This document shows positions 11,125-21,524 of a stretch of DNA of 64,000 bases, one piece after another (the first letter of the stretch is position 1; each line of letters opens with the position of its first letter). The stretch spans positions 6,396,001-6,460,000 of the forward strand of contig NC_065570.1 in assembly GCF_937616625.2 (NCBI RefSeq), in the 5' to 3' direction. Origin of the DNA: Mercurialis annua. Taxonomy: Eukaryota > Streptophyta > Magnoliopsida > Malpighiales > Euphorbiaceae. The position numbers and the translations under genes were made by a program. Below the pieces are notes generated by a model. That model was not told where the DNA came from and ran no database searches. It saw only the letters and a list, made by a program, of their open reading frames with translations.

Positions 11125-11445
11125 TTCACCCAAACAGCGTCGTTGTCATCACTCCCCATCGTCCTAAAGCTCTCAACGCCATGAACTTAGGTCAATCATA
11201 TCACATTTTCTTTTTTTAATCTATTAATAATTGTTGTAATTTCAATTTTAATGTTTGATTACTATATAGAACATTCGAATTTGGATTGCAGATATGGATG
11301 CTAAGTACAAAAGTTTTCTGGGTGTATGGGAATCAGATCATATTAATTTTGATTGGCAGCTCTCAAAGGTACCCAGATGTTAAGTACAATAAGTGTGTTC
11401 TTATTGAAGGCAGCTCTCCTTGTGCATTTTGTGCTGGTAATCGTT
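11125..11445 (+). pseudogene. Two exon fragments of a 3-hydroxyisobutyryl-CoA hydrolase-like gene
   Basis: The first fragment (about 11131-11190) reads V-V-V-I-T-P-H-R-P-K-A-L-N-A-M-N-L. This is the start of the crotonase fold, usually I-T-L-N-R-P-K-A-L-N-A. It stops at a GT donor (11191). After about 100 bp of intron-like sequence an AG acceptor (11290-11291) opens D-M-D-A-K-Y-K-S-F-L-G-V-W-E-S-D. About 40 extra bases and a frame change then interrupt it. It resumes as P-D-V-K-Y-N-K-C-V-L-I-E-G-S and ends A-F-C-A-G, the oxyanion-hole region. The phase across the intron fits. Such enzymes act in valine catabolism in peroxisomes or mitochondria. The fragment cannot encode an enzyme. Confidence 0.7.
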
Positions 11446-11989
11446 TAATTTGAATTTCTGAAAACGAGACTCTTTAATTTAGTTATATTACTATTAATGA
11501 ATAATCTGGAAGGAATCTTTTCAATTGGTTCTTTCAGGCTATTGATGATCCTTCATTCTAATCCCCTTTGGCTCAACGGAGGTCGGCTCTTTGATCATTT
11601 TATATTTTAATTTTGTTCATAATAATTTGTCTTATACTATTGATTTTTGAATATTTGAGTGTTATGTTTATGTTTTGTTGTTTATATGGCCAAATTTGGT
11701 AAATTAGGTGTCTTTAAAAGTGTCAACTTCATATTTACCAAATTGCATACAATATTTTTTTGTGGAGTTTTGTCTTCATATTTGAGTGTTTACAATTTGT
11801 TTTACTATTTTTATTTTAAAAAATGTAGCAGAGCTGTATTTGAGACGTACCAGTGTAGTTATGAGATGTATCTGAATTTTTTTAAAATGTATATCTACAT
11901 TTTTAATTTAAGCTCATATGTGTAAGATTAACTTCAATTGGTGATAAATTTAGTGAATGATTATATAGTTATTGGTTCAATTTATTATG

Positions 11990-13725
11990 TATATATTATG
12001 TGTATAAATATTGGATACATTCATAATACATCGTATACACCTCCGATATATTGTACACAAATCGTTGATACATCATAAATACATTCTAGATTCATATTCT
12101 TATTTTTTTTATTATCTCAACGAAATGAATTTCGTAAATACACCATTGATTATAATTTCTAGAATCACTCTCCAACTCGGGATGATTAATAAAAAAACAT
12201 TATATAATATTGGTTCATTTTATTATGTATCTACAAATTGGATACATCAACGATACATTGTATCTACGTTATTTATATTATTGTAGATTAATCGTCAATC
12301 CATTCTAAATACACTTCTAATACAACATAGATACATGTTCTTATCAACAGAAACCCATTTAACAATAGTGTTCGCAATTCCCCGATGTATTATCGATACA
12401 TCTCCGATACGTCATAAATATTAGTGGTTCTGAAAAAGGAGATTAAGAAATGATTTTTGAGTGATTTATATTACTATGATGATCATCGACTTGGAATTGA
12501 TGAGTGAGACTGCTTATTTCTGTATCTAGGTTTTTGAAATTTATCTTTAACTGTTTTAGAGATGTATCAGAAATGTATTTGAGATGTATGTAATATGTTT
12601 TTGAGATGTAATTGAACAATTTTTAAAATATGATTTTCAGCAAAATAAAAATTGTAAATTGACTGCTATATTTTGAATTTTTAATATATTTCATGTTGGC
12701 TACTGTTGTTTTAAGACGTATCTAAACTGTTTTTGAGACATCTAAACTGAATTTCGTAGATACACCATTAATTACAATTTTTAGAATCCATATCCAACTC
12801 AGAATGATTAAATTTCAACAAAATACATTTCAAAATGATCGATACATGTGTGTATTAGTGATATATAGATGATACATTTCTGATACATAGCAGATACATA
12901 GATGATACATGTTTAATTTTTTTGAATTATTTTAACGAAATAAATTTTAAAATGATCGATACAATATCTGTACATCGTAATACATCACTGATACATCATA
13001 AATACACCATCGATACATTATAGATATAGAGGAGAAAATTTAATAATAAAATTTTAATATATTATCGATGTATCATCTATATCTTGCAATACACTGTAAA
13101 TACATGGACGATACATCATAAATACACTATAAATATAAACAATAAATTGAGCTAAAAGCAAAAGCTCGTGCAACATGGGAAAAAAAGGACGGAGCAAACT
13201 TTCAAATATTTAATAGGAAGACATGCTTTTTAAATACGTATATCGAATACATATTAGAAGCAATAAATATAATATATATACTTTTTTGTAATGTAATTTA
13301 TGGGTTTTTAAAGGCGAGATTAAATTGAAAAAAAAGTATAAAATTGATGAATTTTTATGACATCAACTCTAAATTTAATGAAGACATGAATAGTTATTGG
13401 TTTAATTTTGTATGAATATATATGTCGGATACATCAATGATACATCGTATATCCACCATTAATATATTGTAGATAAATCGTATATGCTCTACTAATACAT
13501 ATATATATTCAATTTTGTATGAATATATATGTCGAATATATATTTTTTTAATTTAAAATATATTATAAATATACCTCAGATCCACATAAGTAATACATAT
13601 AAATAATATGTGTGTGTGTATATATATATATTTGTTTTTGTTTTTAGAAATATGAGAAAATGTAGCTGTGATACATTCCAGATACATAACGGATACATAT
13701 ATGATACATGTTGATATTAAATTGA
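11990..13725. repeat. GATACAT-rich low-complexity region
   Basis: Short motifs GATACAT, ATACATC and ATCGATACATT, and their inverses ATGTATC, occur dozens of times in diverged order. They are densest at 12000-12130, 12400-12600, 12830-13120 and 13430-13700. The arrangement is a decayed minisatellite rather than a coding repeat. Both orientations are present, so parts can fold back. No gene is seen here. Confidence 0.6.
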
Positions 13726-13739
13726 CATGCTAACACGTG

Positions 13740-13815
13740 ACAGCCGCGCGTGTCAAACGCGTTTCTGACGCGCGTCATACGCATTTCTGACGTGCGTCAG
13801 ACGCGTTTTTGACCA
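13740..13815. repeat. Short GC-rich degenerate repeat (GACGCGCGTCA type)
   Basis: Motifs CGCGTGTCAAACGCGTTT, CTGACGCGCGTCATACGC and TGACGTGCGTCAGACGCG follow each other. They are CpG-rich and partly palindromic, unlike the AT-rich surroundings. Role unknown. Confidence 0.5.
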
Positions 13816-14027
13816 AAAATCACACGTTTTTGACCCTTTCTTTTGGCTTTGAGTGTGACACATGTCTTCTATTTAGTGGTTTGGTTAGAATATGTAAACT
13901 TTTACCTTTTTTTGGTATCAATGTAAATTATTAGGTTGGTGTGTATTTTTGTTATTTCCTATTTTAATATGAATATTTTTGTGGTTTTCTCTATTTTCTT
14001 TAAGTTCCTACGTTTTCATAATTTTTG

Positions 14028-14283
14028 TTTTTTTTTTGGTGACGAGGGAACTCCCGGCGGAGCCCGACCACCCTTTAGGGCGGAGCCCGACCACCTGAGT
14101 AAACCCCCGGAAAGGCTAGCCTCGGCATCCCACCGCCCGGACCTCCCACTTAATATGGGCCTTAACAACTCATTCACAAATGCTTCCAATAAGTCCCATT
14201 TGTGGGAAATGGGATTCGAACCTTGGTTCTTTTAAGTCCCATACTTACTGTCCACACTTGTGACCAATTGAGAGTCAACCCAT
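14028..14283 (-). mobile_element. tRNA-derived SINE
   Basis: Read on the minus strand, the unit starts near 14283 with a tRNA-like head. It has an A-box-like TCTCAATTGGTCAC and a B-box GGTTCGAATCC (14212-14222 on the plus strand). A GC-rich body follows with two copies of GGTCGGGCTCCGCC, and it ends in an A tract (poly-T at 14028-14037 on the plus strand). It stands out by base composition from its AT-rich host. The apparent ORF at 13936-14235 only reads through it. Target duplications are not clear. Confidence 0.65.
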
Positions 14284-14693
14284 GGTGAGTTTTTCATCAA
14301 TTACTATTTGTATTAACTTAATAATTTGAAATATGTAATTGAATTTTTCTTTTAAAATGGGATTATTTTATAATAATTAAACTCTTAGAACTGTATTTTT
14401 TTTTAAATAAATTTAGTTATTTTTTAAATAAGAGTTTTAAATTAGTTTAACAAATAAAATTAAATTGATTTAGTTCGTTGATACAATTTAGAGGGTCTAA
14501 TTGAATTATTTTCTGGCAGATATGAGGAAATCACTCTTAGCATGAACGTACTCACACTCTCTTTGCTGACTAGGATAAATGTGTTTAAATGAAAGTAATT
14601 ATTTACTTTAGGTATTAAAATAATTATCATTTAAATTTGAGTGTGTAATCGATCAAAAGCTTAAAGTTTAGGAGCATAAATAAATTCTTGATT

Positions 14694-15176
14694 TAATAAT
14701 TCATGTTTTATTTTTCTTTCTTTAATTTATTAATGTTTTATTGTGAGAAAACACATATTTTCATTCCACAGCAGTAGTATATAGGTTTGATACTTCTCAT
14801 CCACTTATCCTGTTATGATAAATTCAACTTTTGCATTTCTCGAATCAAATCAAAAGCCGACTTCCCTTGCCTCCATTGTTCCATTGGCTAGAAGTTGTTC
14901 ACCTTAGAGACCTGATGCGGTTATGAGTACGACCGGACGCGGATGGCACTCGATTCTCCAGAAAAATACCTGTAATTATTCAGTTGATTGATTTAGACTC
15001 ATGTTGGATAAGCGATACTGAAGAAACTTCAAAAACCTAAAATGTCACCAAGTCCAACAAAGACTAAACCTAGCTCACAAGCCCAGACAGTTATTCCTAC
15101 CCATAGAGCCCGAATTACAAAGCTCGGATTGCAGAGCCCGGCCCAGAAAATCCAACGCCGATAAGAATGATAAATT
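14694..15176. other. Intergenic, no gene seen
   Basis: Mixed AT-rich sequence with a short GC-richer stretch near 14920-14960. No reading frame, RNA gene or clear repeat is visible. Confidence 0.5.
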
Positions 15177-15450
15177 GAGATATTTTCTACCCTTGTCTCG
15201 TATCCCTGCTATAACAGTAGGACTTATCTCCAACGATCGTGCCTATATTACCGAGATACAGATACCGAGGTATTATCTATATGTGTCTCGTATCTCTGCT
15301 ATGACAACAAGACTTATTCTCCGACGTTGGTACCTATATTAACGAGATACAGCTATCGAGGTATATTATCTATATGTATCTCGTATCTTTGCTATGACAT
15401 CAGGATTTACTCTCCAATATCCGTACCTATATTACCATAATACATGAAAA
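15177..15450. repeat. About 90-bp tandem repeat, three copies
   Basis: A unit with TGTCTCGTATCYCTGCTATRACA, then a CTCCRACG block and CCTATATTAMCGAGATACAG, recurs. Its TCTCG anchor lies at 15196, 15286 and 15379, so the periods are 90 and 93 bp. The copies have diverged. No coding potential seen. Confidence 0.75.
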
Positions 15451-15567
15451 TTCACACATTTGACATTACTTACTTGACAGGGCAAGAGAGGACCACCAAA
15501 GACCTATGTTAATCACCAAAATGATAAAACCCTAAGATATCTCTTTTTGATTCCATAATATTAGTTA

Positions 15568-15880
15568 GACTTAAGTGGCAATATGCCCCCTTAACTTGTA
15601 AGCAATGGGCAATTAACATATAAATTAACTTTGTGTGCAAATCAGTACATAAACTTGGTGATTATAGGCAATTTACTCCATTTTGACAATTTGCCCCCTC
15701 AATTTGTAAGTTAATAGTTCCTTCAATTGGCAATTTGCCCCCTTAACTTGTAAGTTAATTTGCCAAAATGGGCTAATTGCCCATAATCACCAAGTTCGTG
15801 TACTGATTTGCCAACAAGGTTAATTTCTGTGTTAATTGCTTATTGCTTACAAGTTAAAGGGGCAAATCGCTATTTAAATC
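15568..15880. mobile_element. Palindromic (foldback) MITE, copy 1
   Basis: GACTTAAGTGGCAATATGCC at the left has an imperfect inverse at the right (GGGGCAAATCGCTATTTAAATC). The motif CCCCCTTAACTTGTAAG and its inverse occur several times, so most of the unit folds on itself. A second, diverged member lies at 23378-23674. There is no ORF. Confidence 0.7.
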
Positions 15881-16344
15881 ATATTACTTATTTCTCTTCT
15901 CTTTCTTTCCTTTAAGATACTAAGTTGAGCTCGAAACGGAGGTCAAAAAATCCCTCTATGGCGTTTTTTCTGACCGTTGTTTGTAGATTTCAGAAGATCC
16001 TTACGACATAAATCTATCATGGAGCTTCAGTGATTTATCAATATTAGATTGGCAAGGGCATTTAGTTTTGTTATGCATTGCTAGCTTACTAAACCTCCCA
16101 ATTCTTTGTAATGAAGCATAAGTATTTTTTCTCCAACGGGACTTTGTTTTTCTTTGGGCCACCTTAGCGGGATCTCGTTCTTAATTTTTTTTTTTGATTA
16201 TTATTTTTTGTTTGTATTTTGTATTGTTTCATATTTTATTATTAGATTAGAGTATTTTAAAGCCCATATATTTACTTATTGTTATATGGCTTTCGTATTT
16301 ATACTTTGTTAGAGTTCTCAGCAACATCTCCATCAGTAATTAAC
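15881..16344. other. Intergenic, no gene seen
   Basis: AT-rich DNA with a pyrimidine-rich start. No exon, RNA gene or repeat family recognised. Confidence 0.45.
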
Positions 16345-16346
16345 TA

Positions 16347-16624
16347 CTCCTTTCCGGTCCATAGTATTTGTCGCATTTGATTATAACACAAGAACTAAGA
16401 AAGTAATTAATGTCTTAATTTAGACATATTTACAAAATTATCTCTATCCTGAAACTTGTTACATTTATGACTACTATATTTTATTTGTGCTGTTGTATTC
16501 CTTTAAAAAAAAAATTGGGGGCAAATCTGAAAAAACAATTGATGCTTTCTTGATATGCTAAAGTGGCACATATTATAGAACAAAACATTTCTCAAATGCA
16601 ACAAATATTATGGACCGGAGGGAG
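16347..16624. mobile_element. Stowaway-type (Tc1/mariner) MITE, 278 bp
   Basis: The left end CTCCTTTCCGGTCCATAGTA and the right end TATGGACCGGAGGGAG are inverted copies with the Stowaway hallmark CTCCCTCCG...CC. TA dinucleotides flank it (16345-16346 and 16625-16626). It is AT-rich and non-coding inside. Confidence 0.85.
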
Positions 16625-16705
16625 TATAAAATATGTAAAGTTACCAACATGTTTTTGTCAGTAATTACTGGCAAAATTGTACATCAGCAATTTCTTAAAA
16701 TAATT

Positions 16706-16858
16706 CAATGAAACAGTGTATTATTTTTGTTCAAACACGCCATTTCTTTTTGCAAGAATCTACGGGCGGTCTGCGAATAAAGCGTTTTTTCCTTTTCGAG
16801 CAGCTCTTTCAATTGCCGCCTAATCTCAGATAATAAGAATTTTTCAACTACCGGCACA
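16706..16858 (-). pseudogene. Possible exon fragment coding a coiled coil
   Basis: On the minus strand a frame beginning near 16858 reads D-V-P-V-V-E-K-F-L-L-S-E-I-R-R-Q-L-K-E-L and continues through L-E-K-E-K-T-L-Y-S-Q-T-A-R-R-F-L to a TGA near 16706. The heptad-like Leu spacing and charged residues look like real coiled-coil protein rather than chance. An AAG precedes it, a weak splice acceptor. No neighbouring exon was found. The source gene is unknown. Confidence 0.35.
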
Positions 16859-17763
16859 TCTTGTTATGATTAAGATTTATTCTTGTCTTGCTCCCCAAAA
16901 TATGAAAGCCACCTTCCCCACTCCATTGAAACAGTAAAAATAATTGCATTCCAGAAGAAATGATATAAATTTCCAGTTCCAGGATCATTTCTCAAAATCT
17001 AATCCCTAAATGCAACACAAATAAATTAAACAATTTTGGCTTGGCTATCAATAGGCTGAACAAAAATCAACAAATAAGTCCCTGTTGATCTAGCAAGATT
17101 GGACCCTGTTGACACCCACCATGAATTTTGGTTGGAACTCAAAATATTCAGTCTGGGAAAATAAATTGATTGCACCATAAACTGTTTTCTTTTAATTAAA
17201 AATAAACAAACCTAGTCTTTTATTATTTTCATCGATATGAAATCAAATGCAAGAGCCTTAGAATCTTTTAATGCGAAAAACAATTAATGATAACAGAACA
17301 AAGATTGTTCTATAGGACAACAGTACAGAGCTGATAGATAAACTAACAGTGAATGATTATCAAAAATTTCAGGGAAAAATGGCATTATCTATTGGTTTAG
17401 ATTCTTCATAGTTATAACAATAAAATGTTATGACTAAATATTTTGTGAGATGAAAGCGATAAACTGATACCAGACTAGAAAATAGTGTTAAGGTTTCAAT
17501 TTTATAGCTAACAGCCTAACACAAATACATCCACAGGCCACATACCCAACATATACTCTTTTACAGTTACCAACTGCTCTGTTAATAGCCTAAGTTTTCT
17601 TTTCTCAAATTCTCGGTAAGTTTCCGTAAACCCATTGGACTTGAATTTTCTGTATAAATATTCAGATCTCAAGGGATAACGGTTGAATTAATGAAACCCT
17701 GTAAGTGTAGAACTAGAACCTGAAGTGTGTGCACGCATCGTATTGAAACTTTTTGGAGGTTCC

Positions 17764-20700
17764 TCATTCAACTTTTGCCACTCCTCCGACAGGAACATTG
17801 CTTTCTGCAACAGTCTCCCTCACAAACCTTGAAGGAACAAACAGGAAATCAGGATGATGCAGGGAAGGCAAAAAGCAATAAATCAGCATATTAACTGAGC
17901 TAAGCTTTTGAGAAGCTCGGATTTGATAAATTTCAGTATTTAGCCTCAAAAGCATCACAAAACTAAAGAGGTTCGGCTTTGCATAACGACAAAAATTTAC
18001 CTTGCTAATTTGTCCCTTGATGACTGCAAGATGTAGATAGAGAGAATAAACGACAGCATCAACCCTGTTGCCATGTACAAATTGTGTAAATAACACTTAT
18101 ACTGTTACAAAGATGCTACTGGCTTCTTTTTGAACAGAAATATTATTACCTGATCCAAACAAGACATAGAATCCAGAAGTCACATCTATCTCTGATTGTT
18201 CCTCCCTGTCATGTAGCAGAACAAAGAGTCAACATTAGTTTTTTTTTTTCAACAATAGTTTTCTTTTTCAAAAATAGTTAGTTACAAATTAAGGCAGTTA
18301 ACATGATATGAAGAATTAAAATAAGTGTTTTATGCTTTGCGCACTGCGCTTCATATAGGAAAAAGTTTTCCTATTCACTTTAACAAAAAAAATTAAAAAG
18401 AGCCATGCTGGACTGCGAGACATTAGACCTGGTTGGTAATGAAGAACTGGATTCATTTTTTCCGAGATAACAGATCATTGCAAAAAGAAAAGAATTAAAT
18501 AGGAAAATCGAAATCTACCTATCAGTGATTTTGACACGACTAGAGTTCTCAGAGACAGGACAGTTAGACTAAGAACTAGCAGGTCGATGGGATATAATCC
18601 TAAATGGAGATTAACTTAAGTCTGCTATATTAGAAATTTCGTATCTAGTAAGTTTTACCCACTTTCAGCTAAGTTTTACCCATAAATATAAATTCAGTTT
18701 CCACCTATAAGAAGATACACAGCTATGGATACGATCCATAATTGCAAGGGTTACGTTATTCAGTTGTACATGTAGAAATGCCACGTGAAATTTACTATAG
18801 AAAGCAGAAGTGGTACAGAAAGAAAATGAAATAGTTCTTTTACTTCACGACTTTAAGACCAATGACAGAAGCACTGCTAATTAAACCAGTATATTCAAAA
18901 TTATGGATCAAAGTGAAATAATTAAGTCAATTCTTCACCAGAGTAATGATACTAACCATGTGTATCTTACAAGAACATGTTTAGGCCAATGTTGAGGGTC
19001 CCAGAATTGTTTACGAATATTCGGATGGATTTCTACATCTGTCCAAGTCAAGCACACCATATGTGAACAAACCCTTCAGAATCACAAGTAATAAAAAAAC
19101 GTCACATGCTAATAGCAGCTCAATATTTAATAATGAAAGAATGCACAATAATGTACTTCAAATACGGAATGAAGGAAGGACCTTTCCCATTTTCAGAAGG
19201 TGATTCAATTGAAAAATTCCCAGGCTAACAAAGAAAGGCGGAATCAGATCAAGGTAATAACAATAGGACATATTTTCCCTTCTTTGGGCAATTTAGCTTT
19301 TAGGTAAATTTTAAACTTGTGATCATCAAAAAGTAAACCTAAGCACTTAATAGCAAACAGTATAGGGGGAAATTTTGGACAACTAATTGCAACAGTGTAA
19401 AAAAAAGAGGACTTGTTTGCAACAATGCTGTAGCCAAGCTTGCGGCTAAACAGCTAGAGCCATGCTTCAACCACCACTGCTTGTCCCTAACCCGGCATCA
19501 ACAACATAAAGAAGCATTGACAATATATACATTAAACAGTGAATCTTTTGATCTAATGATTGCCACTCTAAGCCTTTCCCTTCCATCTTGGTTGGTCAGT
19601 AACACTAAACGACAGCAGGAGTAACAGGTCGAAGGATAAGGAGAAGATGCAGTTAGTCGAACCTACAAGCTATAGTTGTGAGAGTGAGAATCATATAATT
19701 TCCCATTGCTAAGACCGAAATTCCTTTATGTGTCAATCCACTTGGTATGGGCTAACAAAGCTTTTGCTTCTATAATTGATGCCAGCAAACTTATCATCCA
19801 TGTGGAATCTTCTAGTAAATAATGAAGAATCTATGTATTCTGAACAAAAGAAGTGCAAACTGAGTATTTCTGGAGCACACCAAGTATGATATATCCTAGC
19901 TAATTAAGACATTAACTTCTAACAGAATTGCTTTTACATACCAAAACTTCTTAGCACAATAATGGAGTTCCTATATACATAATATTTATGAAAAAAATAG
20001 ATGAATGGGATTTGATTTCAAGATGCCTTAGTGGAATTGAAAATAGTACAATAACACAATGAAAGTGAAGCAATTGCAAAGTTCATAGATGGTACATCAT
20101 ACATAAAGTAAATTCATATACTCTCTAAAACGACAAATAGAAATTTTACAAGTATAAGAGTAAAGAGAGAAGGCAGAATGTAGATAAACAAAATGAAAAG
20201 AGACACACTTCACACAAAGGAAAGATAATCAATAAAAATAAATGAACTTTTATTACTAGAGAGCCTTTTAGAAGGATACTGTAAAGAAAATAACATCACA
20301 TACAGTGGTGAGGCATATCAACAATTTTGGCTGTGACTCCATGTAGATCACCTACTGAGTACCGCTGCATCGCATAAAAACCAACAAATACAATCAATAA
20401 TAAACATATTTTATAGCATACTTACATCCCGAAAAAGCACTAAACAAATATTTTCTAGAGACCCTAGAAAATCACGATAAAACTGGTAAAGAATTAATTG
20501 TAGAATGGCCTTGTTTAAAGTTTTTGCCAAAATCAAAATCATATTATTTTTGGCACAATAATATTCCATCATTTTTTTAATTAGTTCAAACAATTGGATT
20601 GTAGCAACTGTGAGTCTATGACCATTCCAAACATGATACTATGATAGATGAGCATATACAATTCAGTTAAGAGAACTTCTTGCATTTCCAAACACGCTAT

Positions 20701-21414
20701 ATATGAAAATGCAAATCCTTACCAAATGCATATCAATCATCGGAACCTCAGAGCTTTTCCGATTTAACAGAAAAAGCCACGGAACTAAAAACTTTTCTCT
20801 TCCAACTTGAAGCGATCTGCAAGTAAATAGATTCACTACTAAACAAGAGTTCCTCTACAAATTACCAAATAACAATAACAAATTCCTTTCTTCTCTTCTT
20901 CAATAAATAAACCATTTCAAATTTTAAACTAATAAACACTAAAAGAAACCTAATCACAAAAAAATTTAAAAAAACTTACATTTTGTATGGATCAGCACCA
21001 GTGAAGCCAGTTGGCTTTTGTATAGGAATCAAAACCTACACATCAAAAATCAAAACAAAATTAACTTTAAAAATAGAAAAAAAGAAAACAAATTAAATTA
21101 GAAAAACGAAATTACCTCGCGATTAACTGCAAAAATAGGGCAATGTTTACCGATGATATCTTGCCAAAGAGTTCTCGACTGTAAAATTAAACATAAATAT
21201 GCAAAATTGTTGGCTAGTAACACAAATTTATGCAAGTAAAAACGACTGATTGTTAAAGAATTGGAGTTACCGAGTGGTATTGACCCATTTTACTCATGGG
21301 AACGATGTCTCCAGGTCTGTAAGCAACAGAAATTGAAGGCATTGACAGTAGAGAAAACAAGAGTAATAAGATCGGTGTAATTTTTTTGCTGCTTCCTCCA
21401 TCGCAAGGAGCCAT
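17764..21414 (-). CDS. Conserved plant type I membrane protein of unknown function, nine exons, 227 aa
   Basis: The coding exons on the minus strand are 21271-21414, 21116-21178, 20980-21035, 20723-20816, 20304-20364, 18957-19038, 18150-18205, 18001-18064 and 17764-17827. All borders are GT-AG, the phases agree and the sum is 684 nt. An ATG 42 nt upstream (21456) is in frame. I chose 21414 because it puts a signal peptide directly at the N-terminus: Ser-Ser-Lys-Lys, then a Leu-rich core, with likely cleavage near residue 30. The lumenal part has Y-R-P-G-D-I-V-P-M-S and F-W-D-P-Q-H-W-P. A transmembrane helix lies at about residues 177-199, followed by a short cytosolic tail. It matches a conserved plant family annotated as Expp1-like. 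Molecular function is not known. No lesion is visible. Confidence 0.9.
19039..20303 (-). other. Intron 5 of the membrane-protein gene
   Basis: This 1265-bp intron is the longest of the gene. The sequence is AT-rich and I see no transposon, RNA gene or hidden exon in it. Confidence 0.7.
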
Positions 21415-21524
21415 TTTTGCAATCTCAATTTGCTTCTCTTTAAATCTCCTTTTCATTTTTCCAGCTAAATACAGTTTATATTTTTCATGACCAAACTCAT
21501 TTGTTTTATAAAAAAAAGAGAAAA

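Larger units (their letters stand above)
10719..14693. mobile_element. Large inverted-repeat (Pack-MULE-like) element with captured gene fragments
   Basis: The left arm (about 10719-10810) and the right arm (about 14598-14693, inverted) align over about 90 bp. Examples are TTATGCCATCAAACTTTA against TTATGCTCCTAAACTTTA, and TGACAATCATTTTAATACTTAAA against its partner. Inside are exon fragments of an enoyl-CoA hydratase/HIBCH-type gene (11125-11445), a long GATACAT-rich region and a nested SINE. Long inverted arms around host exon scraps suggest a Pack-MULE. I could not define the target duplication, so family and exact ends are uncertain. Confidence 0.5.

Noticed and set aside
14212..14222. 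tRNA gene suggested by the B-box GGTTCGAATCC
   Set aside because: No cloverleaf, anticodon arm or acceptor stem can be drawn, and the A tract and body identify a SINE.
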